A stretch of DNA of 64,000 nt. Source: Rhabdophis nuchalis (lineage: Eukaryota; Chordata; Lepidosauria; Squamata; Natricidae). The first letter of the stretch is position 1. The number at the start of each line of letters is the position of its first letter. Under the pieces are notes generated by a model. That model was not told the DNA's origin, did no database searches, and saw nothing but the letters and a program-made list of their open reading frames with translations. The DNA lies in contig CM077644.1 of NCBI GenBank assembly GCA_039707465.1, forward strand, positions 77,770,875-77,834,874, written 5' to 3'. The position numbers and the translations under genes are program-made. Of the stretch, positions 57,040 through 64,000 are shown piece after piece.

Positions 57040-57228
57040 TACGTAACTCAAGGCTTACCTACCTAACACTATCTCCTCTTCCTATTTTCCCCACAACAAT
57101 CCTATGAGGCTTAGAGTAATTGGCTCAAAGTTATTCAGCTGGTTTTTCATGTCTAAGGCAGCACTAGAACTCAGAGACTCCTGGTTTCTAGGTTAACTTC
57201 TTAACCACTATACCAAATTGGTTAGCAG
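57040..57228 (-). repeat. tRNA-derived SINE, minus strand
   Basis: The reverse complement starts with a tRNA-like unit (AATTTGGTATAGTGGTTAAG then GAGTTCTAGTGCTGCC) and proceeds to the TTGTGGGGAAAATAGGAAGA segment of the family at 19385. Confidence 0.7.
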
Positions 57229-59070
57229 ATGAGCCTATTTTCTGAAAATTGTATTGTTTCTTTTTGTTTACTTTTTCTGAAGATGCAACCATTGCTGCCT
57301 TCCCAAACTAATTTTGCATGTAATAGTCATTAAGATTCCCATGTCTTTTATGTTCATCACTTTTTAACAGAGGCGATGATACCTAAAGCAATTTCACTGG
57401 CAGTTAATCTGTAGATTTTCATTATATGACTGCATCAAAAATTCAGAATAGCTAAGCAAATGCAGTTCTTCACTTTCTGCAAACAATTTTCAGTCCAGTT
57501 CAATGCATCTTCCAATGGGGCTGGCATCCATATTATGCTATTATCATAAAAGAGCAATGTGTGAGTGTACCTATGATATTTAAATTATTTATACAACTTT
57601 TGCCTTCAGCTGAGTTTTGATTAATATTCTTGTTAAAGACTGTTTCATTTCCTTTTACATTTTCATTGAATGTTTGCTAGTTAGCACTGACATTCAAATA
57701 GTCTTTTTTATGCAACTCAAGTCTGTGTGCTTCTTCAAGAGTCAAGTCTTTCAAGAGAAATATGGTTAGATCTATTCAACCCGTTTCTGATGGCATTTTG
57801 TAGTGAATGTTCATTTCAGTGAAACTTACTATAAAGCATGCATTTAATAGTTAAATAGTTAAAACAATAACATTTTACTACCAAGAACATATTAATTGGA
57901 TTGGGTTGAGATACTCTTTTCTTACTCCATATTTGGTTGTGGAGACATATGTCAATTATTGAAGCAATGGAATCTATAATTACAGCGAATCAGAGTTTTG
58001 AAATGAAACCTCAATAATCAAGGCTACTAGATCTGACCCATATTAAATCTAGAAAAGCGCTAAATATTGGCAGAAAATATAAAACACTATTTTTATGCTA
58101 TTGGAATCTCAAGATATTTTCCGCCAAAATTTGATAGCCTTATCAGTCATTTTAAAAGATCAGGGTTCAACTTTAAACTATTAATGCACATGGGGCAGAG
58201 GTTAATTTGTGTGGTAGTTTGCTCACAGTAGGCTCAGATTTGGAATCAGAGGAGGGGACCAACAACAAAGAGCCAGAGCCAGACCCAGAGACAGCTTCAG
58301 CAGTGCCAACAATGAGCAGTCAGCTCCAGCACTATCAAACTGTCTGAGTAAACAGAAGAGGTAGGGCAAAACAGCAAACAGCAGATACAACTGCCATCTA
58401 AAGACATCAGTGCAGAATTACCACACCCTCCCAATGCAGAAGCCCAGTAGGGTGCAAAGAGAGTGGAGCAAAGGCTATGATCCCTCAGATTCTGAGTTCC
58501 AGGACTTTCTTCCTCTTTTCTGTTTTGTGAAACACTTATCAGATTGTAATTCAAACACACTGAACAAATACAGAGCTGAAATAGACACACCTTTATTCCT
58601 ATTCCTGACTCAATACATTATTAACTAGTTTTGTGCCTGTTAATTATTTTGCATTTTTATTGCACAGAACACCACTAGCAGAAAACCAAAAGGATGAAAA
58701 GAGCAGAATCCAGATGGTAATGAATGTCTACAAAAATGGCCAATTTTTACCTTTTCTTAGATATTCCACTAGGCAATTTGTAAAAGTTTTTCCCGATCTG
58801 TGTGCTTTCTGAATTTGTAAAATTCAATTTTACAAATTTTACAATTTGTGAACGTTTCTTGATATGAGATCTTCATTAGGCAGAAAACTGGTGCTGGATT
58901 TAAAACTATCTTCATTATTATAATTTAATAGAGGACTTCGGAGACTTTATGCTGAAGACCTTTTAATGTTTACACATATCGTTTTTAGGGTTTTTTTAAT
59001 GGTCTTATAAGCCCTTCTGATAGAGTTGGGGAGGCTAAATGGAACTGAGCATTTACTGGTCAGATGCCTT
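57229..59070. other. Intergenic DNA, no gene recognised
   Basis: Mostly AT-rich. 58230-58520 is somewhat richer in GC and has the texture of an old repeat (GAGCCAGAGCCAGACCCAGA) but matches no family I can name. Confidence 0.4.
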
Positions 59071-59077
59071 TCCTGAT

Positions 59078-59290
59078 ACCTATGTAGAGTTTGCAGCAGA
59101 TAAGTTTCTCGTTACACTCCACAAACAACTGCCACTACTTAGGATCGAACTCTCAACTTTCTGCCTATGGGGAGTTTGCAGCAGATAGTTTCTCATTACA
59201 CTCCACAAACAACTGCCACTACTTAGGATCGAACTCTCAACTTTCTGAGTGGAAGGCAAGCGTCTTCACCACTAGGTCCCCACACCACTC
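59078..59290 (-). repeat. tRNA-derived SINE with internal tandem duplication
   Basis: The minus strand reads GGGGACCTAGTGGTGAAGAC (A box region) and AGTTGAGAGTTCGATCCTAA (B box), a tRNA-like SINE head. An 80-odd-bp block (GAGTTTGCAGCAGATA to CTCAACTTTCTG) occurs twice in tandem at about 59086-59162 and 59170-59247 with few changes. The A box is present once. Confidence 0.7.
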
Positions 59291-59444
59291 ATATATAGTT
59301 TTTAGTATTTATATAACTATACTTTAGGCTGCCTAAAGTCAATTAGGAGTGGGCAGGAAATAAATTTGCTAAATAAATGCTGAAAGTCTTTATGAATAAA
59401 TTTAAGCTTAGTAGCATATTAAGCATATTAGTAGCATATTAAGC

Positions 59445-60673
59445 AGGAGGGCAGAGGTCGGCCTCGAGACCCCTCACATGTGAGGTGCCTCAGGGGTCGG
59501 TCCTCTCGCTGCTCCTGTTCAACACATATATGAAGCCGCTGGGCGAGATCATCCGTGGTTTGGGGTAGAGTACCATCTCTACGCTGACGATATGCAGCTG
59601 TATATATCTACCCCGAACCATCCCAACGATGCCGTCGAAGTGATGTCCCGGTGCCTGGAAGCCGTGCGGATCTGGATGGGAAGGAACAGACTCAGACTCA
59701 ACCCGTCCAAGACCGAGTGGCTGTGGCTTCTGGCGTCCCGGTACAACCAGTTCACTCCAACACTGGCCATGGGGGGGAACATCTAGCCCCTGTGGATGGG
59801 GCACACAATTTGGGCGTCCTCCTGGATACCCGGCTGCCTATGGAAGATCAAGTGACAGCCGTGGCCAGGGGGGCATTCTACCAGGTTCGCCTGGTACACC
59901 AGTTGCATCCCCTATTGGACCGGGATGCCCTTCGCACAGTCACTCATGCCCTTGTGACATCCCGTCTAGACTACTGTAACGCTCTCTACATGGGGCTTCT
60001 CTTGAGGTGCACCCGAAGACTGCAGCTAGTCCAGAATGCGGCCGCGCGGGCAATTCTGGGTGCACCTAGGCATTCCCACGTAACACCGCTCCTGCACGAG
60101 CTGCACTGGCTGCCTGTGGTCTTTCGGGTGCGCTTCAAGGTGCTGATCACCATCTTTAAAGCGCTCCATGGCACGGGACCTAGCTATCTGCGAGATCTCA
60201 TTCTGCCCCATATATCCCTTCGACCGATTCGCTCCCACAGAGAGGGACTTCTCCGGGTGCTGTCTACTAGGCAATGCCAGCGGGCGACGCCCAGGGGAAG
60301 GGCCTTCTCTGTGGTGGGCCCAGCTCTATGGAACGACCTACCCCCCAAACTCAGAACAACCCCGGACCTCCACGCCTTCCGTCAAAAGCTCAAGACCCAT
60401 CTCTTCCAGCAGGCCGGCCTGGCCTAACCTACCTTCCAGCCTTTTTAGTCTGAATATCTAAATCGTTTTAATTGGGTTTTTAAGGGGTTTAGTTTTTAGG
60501 ATTTTTGGTTTTTTAGCGCAGAGATAAATTGTTTAATTTGATTTTATATATTTATGATGTATCTATGTTTGTACGTTTTTTAAATTCCCATGTGCACCGC
60601 CCCGAGTCCCTTCGGGGAGAGGGAGCGGTCTACAAATTAAATTTATTATTATTTATTATTATTATTATTATTA
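59445..60673 (+). mobile_element. CR1/L2-like LINE, second 5'-truncated copy (frameshifted)
   Basis: Begins within the RT frame and ends CCGCCCCGAGTCCCTTCGGG then (TTA)n. It is the same family as the minus-strand copy at 54421, in opposite orientation 2.5 kb away. Compared with that copy it lacks one T near 59560 (GGTTTGGGG for GGTTTTGGGG) and one base near 59773, each of which breaks the frame. Confidence 0.88.
59470..60427 (+). pseudogene. Disabled LINE reverse transcriptase
   Basis: Three frame segments: up to the GVPQ-type region near 59560, then YADDMQLYISTPNHPNDAVE to near 59785, then HLAPVDGAHNLGVLLDTRLP to the natural end (LKTHLFQQAGLA, stop at 60425-60427). The two single-base losses are seen directly by comparison with the intact copy. 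The longest open piece, 258 codons from 59651, covers only the C-terminal domain. Confidence 0.85.
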
Positions 60674-60675
60674 AG

Positions 60676-60840
60676 CCATAGAAGAAGAACCAATTTGGTT
60701 CCGTGGTTAAGATGATGGCCTAGAAACCAGGAGACTGAGTTCTAGTCCCTTCTTAGGCATGAAAGCCAACTAGGTGTCCTTGGACCAGTCTCTCAGCCCA
60801 TGATGTCAGTGACAAACCAGTCAGTCAATTCCTGTTGCAA
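60676..60840 (+). repeat. tRNA-derived SINE (partial)
   Basis: CCAATTTGGTTCCGTGGTTA, GAGTTCTAGTCCC and AGGTGTCCTTGGACCAGTCT match the head and middle of the family at 19385. The 3' part is replaced by CR1-like sequence. Confidence 0.7.
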
Positions 60841-60861
60841 CCAATGGGATCAACTCAGTTA

Positions 60862-61130
60862 AATTATAGAATCACAGGACTGGAAGGGACCTTGAAGGTT
60901 TTCTAGTCCAACTCCCTGCTCAAGGCAAGAGCTTACATCATCTCAGTTAAATGGTTGCCCTCTCTATTTTTGAAAACCTCCAGTGATAAGGCACCTACAA
61001 CTCTGGGAGGCAAGCTATTTCATTGATGGTTCTGTCAAAAAATATCTTCTTGTATCTAGGTTGGATCTCTTTTTAATAAGCTTCCAACCATTACGTCTTG
61101 TCCTCACTTCAAGAAGCATTAATTTAAAAA
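60862..61130 (-). mobile_element. CR1 LINE 3' fragment, minus strand
   Basis: AGAATCACAGGACTGGAAGG then GACCTTGAAGGTTTTCTAGT and CCAACTCCCTGCTCAAGGC is the reverse complement of the classic CR1 3' end. It continues through AACCTCCAGTGATAAGGCAC to CAACCATTACGTCTTGTCCT. Confidence 0.75.
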
Positions 61131-61456
61131 ATCATACATTTTTATTGTGCATCCCAATTCCATGACATGTTTACTTACTTGTGAATTCCTTTAGGTTACA
61201 ATTCTACCTACAAAAAAGTTACAATAAATTTCAATGTAGATGTGTACTGGATTGCAATTATTTAGAGGACACGTGCTGTTGACTATTTGCATTATAATGT
61301 TTGAAGGTTCTGTGATCACGCCCTCAAATCTTAGAGTGCTGCATCCCTCTGAGAGACCTTTTACAATTTTTGTCTTTTCAGAGTCAGTTAAATCTCTTTT
61401 TTAGCCCATTTTGCCTGAGGAAAAGAAGTTGCCTAATAATTATGCACACCTTAATT

Positions 61457-61989
61457 TACCATATTTTTTTAGAGTATAAGATGCACCGGAGTATAAGACG
61501 CACCCAGGTTTTGAAAAAGATTTTTTTTTAAAAAGTATGTAGGTAGATAGAGGGATAGAGAGAGAGAAATACAGTAGGTAGATAGGTAGGGAGAGAGAGA
61601 GAGAGTGTGTGTAGATAGGTAGATAGGTAGAGGGATAGAGAGAGAGAAATACAGTAGGGAGGGAGGCATGAATAGCCTTGGGGAGGCTTGCAGAGTGCTG
61701 GGGGTGGGGGCAAAAATGAGAAAATAAATTGCATGCATAGCCTATTGGAGGCTTATAGAGTCCTGCTGGGGGCTGGGGGGGGGGAACAGCCTATTCTAGG
61801 CTCATTTCTGCCCTCACCAGTCCCCAGGAGCTCTCTGGAAAACTCTATAAGGCTACCCACAGCCATTTTGGTGAAGGGGGTGGGGTTTTGGGAGGCAGAA
61901 AATGCTGTATTTGGTGTATAAGATGTACCCAGATTTTCAGCGTCTTTTTAGAGAAAAAAGGTGCATCTTATACTCTGAAAAATACGGTA
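61457..61989. mobile_element. MITE with ACCATATTTTTTTAGAGTATAAG termini
   Basis: Left end ACCATATTTTTTTAGAGTAT, then AAGATGCACC. Right end GGTGCATCTTATACTCTGAA, then AAATACGGTA. The termini are inverted and flanked by TA. The interior carries a GATA/GAGA microsatellite. Related to 45329-45829. Confidence 0.68.
61535..61660. repeat. (TAGA)n/(GA)n microsatellite
   Basis: GTAGATAGAGGGATAGAGAG type repeats occur twice, separated by GTGTGTG, inside the MITE at 61457-61989. Confidence 0.85.
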
Positions 61990-62224
61990 GGTTTTTGATC
62001 TCCTTAGGTCACACACTCCCTCATTACAGAAATACATATCACCTGATCTGCTTATATCCACTAAGCATTCAAGTTTATACAGCTTGGAGGTGGAAAATAT
62101 GCATACAAAAGATGATATGGTCAAAATACTCACTTGCCTAATAATTGTGCACTCGGTTTAGAGGCTAATGTGTTTGATTGACATCAGAAACTACCCACAG
62201 CTGCTCACTAAATGAATTTCAGAC

Positions 62225-62315
62225 CAACTTACTTCACAAGGTTGAGAAGAAAAATAACAATATAGAACTATGTATTGCCTTGAGTTTTTGAACAAAGGTG
62301 GGATATAGATACATA
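62225..62315 (+). repeat. SINE 3' tail fragment
   Basis: CTTCACAAGGTTGAGAAGAA and TGCCTTGAGTTTTTGAACAA then AGGTGGGATATAGATACATA resemble the tail of the SINE at 19385. Confidence 0.5.
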
Positions 62316-63540
62316 TGCATGTTTGTCTGCAGAGAACAAGCACATAAATCAATAAAAAATTTCCAGGCCTTTCTTTCTGCACCTTAAAGTTATTGCTTCT
62401 TTAAGAGCCACATGATGAATCAATTCATCATTATAGAGTGAATGAAGGAGAGATTGTAAGATTCACTGGGAAACTGCACAGAATATTTAAAATGAAGATC
62501 ATGTAACTGCAACAGCAGTCCAACAGAAGCCAATAGTACTGAAACAGCCAAAACTTCCCCAAATTTCATTCATTGAAGAGTCATGGATCCCAGATTTTGC
62601 TTACACGCTGTATATTAGCCCATTTCATGTGTCTGGTTCAAAAATGTTGCCTTATGATGCACCCTAGGTAACAGTTATGACAATGAGTGTTTTAGTGATA
62701 TATAGTTTAAGAGTCTCCAGATAAGATGCAATCATTTTTTTCCTCAAAGAGGACTAGAAATTGTGATAATACCCCCATATTTCAGGAAAATGGCTCATTG
62801 TTATTGTTATAAAACAAAAAGATGCTAATAAACAGAATATATCAATAACTCACAATGATGAACTGTCAGTTCAGTGCCATTACTTGATAGAGCTAAGAAA
62901 TATAGTCAAGTGTCCTTGACAGGTAGCAACTACTACTAAAACAATCCTAAAAATGTCTAACCAATAGGAAGACAAGTCCAAATCATTTCAATTATTTTTT
63001 TTCAATTCAATCTAATAGCATGGTGAGGTATTAACCCTTATTGAATATTATTTACAAGAGTAATGGCAATCAAAACCATGCTAAATACAGGCAGGATTAA
63101 GGGGTACCAAATAGGCAATGCTGTGGTATTGCCATTTTAAGGAGTTTTAAATGTCTATTTTAGGGATAACACTTTAATTTTATTTTTTTCCCTGCTCAAA
63201 ATTTTAAAAAAAAGTATTGTAGTCAGTTTTTGTGTATCATTGCTCCAGGAATCACAAGACTATTCACCTCTGCTAGAGGTATCCCATATATAAACAAAAA
63301 ATTTTACATTGTATAAAGTCACTTGATAGTGAGATGAGTGACATATAGTATAGATTAAATAAATAAAATAAAACATTTCATGACTGCTTTAAAATAACCT
63401 GCCGCTTGTTTCAGAAACAGGACATTCAAACTTATTTCAAACATTACGTGAATGACTTAATTTGATCTTTCTTTCATCTACTTTTACTTAATTATTTTAA
63501 ATACATTATGTACTTAACAAATATGGAAGGCAGCCTTGCT
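62316..63540. other. Intergenic DNA, no gene recognised
   Basis: AT-rich and unassigned. Confidence 0.4.
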
Positions 63541-63544
63541 ATCA

Positions 63545-63818
63545 GGACCGGAAAATCCAAGTATTAAACTTTTAAGTTGAGCTGGGTGGAGCCGTGCCGC
63601 GTTGATACAATGTGGGGTCTCAGCACTCTGAGACCTCCGTTGACACTTTTGCTGCCCCCTGGTCCTTTCGGACCTAAACCATCCTGTGGGGGCGGCGACA
63701 AGGAAGACCAAGCCTTGCTGGTCACAGGGGTACCGCAACCAATTTCATTGTAATTTTATTACAATATTATTACAATGACAATAAAGATGATGATGATGAT
63801 GATTATTATTATTATTAA
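63545..63818 (+). mobile_element. Retroelement 3' fragment ending in (GAT)n(TTA)n
   Basis: A GC-richer block (TGCTGCCCCCTGGTCCTTTC, GTGGGGGCGGCGACAAGGAA) is followed by CAATTTCATTGTAATTTTAT, CAATGACAATAAAGATGATG and simple repeats. The same terminus occurs in reverse at 39556. LINE or SINE class is not settled. Confidence 0.5.
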
Positions 63819-64000
63819 AACCCATTTGACCCAAGGGAAGAGCTTCTGCAAGGCAGCAAACAGGCAGCCCCCAGGACTGACAAAGATGGGGCGGCTCCGG
63901 AAGGAAGGAAGCAGGCTGAAAGGGAAAGTGTGAGACTGGGAAGGTATTTTTTTTTCTTTTGAAATATTTTGCTTAAAGAATCTTTTTTTCTTAGTTAAAT
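63819..64000. other. Right window edge, moderately GC-rich
   Basis: Contains GATGGGGCGGCTCCGG (an Sp1-like GGGGCGG) and AAGGAAGGAAGCAGGCTGAA. It could approach a promoter beyond the window, where MIER1 lies in human, but nothing here is decisive. Confidence 0.25.

Noticed and set aside
59225..59280. tRNA gene candidate on the minus strand
   Set aside because: A and B boxes are present, but the unit lacks a paired acceptor stem and continues into SINE sequence. The same holds for the tRNA-like units at 4020, 8470, 19385 and 25507.

Overview
The window looks like nuclear DNA of a squamate reptile, possibly a snake. It has vertebrate-style split genes, long AT-rich introns, one CpG island and many microsatellites. 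Its repeats are of squamate type: tRNA-derived SINEs, CR1/L2-like LINEs ending in (TTA)n, an RTE/Bov-B fragment, L1 remnants and many short hAT-like MITEs. There are no bacterial operons, no CRISPR array and no intact virus. Species cannot be fixed from the sequence alone.

Three protein genes can be rebuilt exon by exon with compatible splice phases. (1) DYNLT5 (TCTEX1D1), plus strand, has four coding exons (11198-15028, 177 aa). Its likely promoter is the CpG island at about 8690-9560. (2) INSL5, minus strand, has two coding exons (18303-17003, 120 aa). It encodes a relaxin-family prohormone with all six cysteines and both dibasic cleavage sites. (3) DNAI4 (WDR78), minus strand, has 17 coding exons (52743-22738, 822 aa). 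It is a WD-repeat axonemal dynein intermediate chain. The order and strands DYNLT5(+) INSL5(-) DNAI4(-) match human 1p31.3 as I recall it. DYNLT5 and DNAI4 are both dynein-chain genes; INSL5 is an unrelated gut hormone gene between them.

Layout: 1-8.6 kb is AT-rich intergenic DNA with old repeats. 8.6-15.1 kb is DYNLT5 with foldback and hAT insertions in its first intron. 15.1-17.0 kb is intergenic. 17.0-18.4 kb is INSL5. 18.4-22.7 kb is intergenic with a SINE and a LINE tail. 22.7-52.7 kb is DNAI4, whose introns carry SINEs, hAT MITEs and L1 pieces. 52.7-53.1 kb is the probable DNAI4 promoter, with an RFX-type X-box beside a forkhead site. 53.1-64 kb is repeat-rich upstream DNA, including a 2.5-kb LINE copy with a 771-codon open frame and a second, frameshifted copy.

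I see no convincing new gene system. The points most worth a second look are the composite FOXJ1/RFX-like site upstream of DNAI4, the intact INSL5, the transposons with clear 8-bp target duplications (one nested in a SINE), and several long near-perfect inverted repeats.
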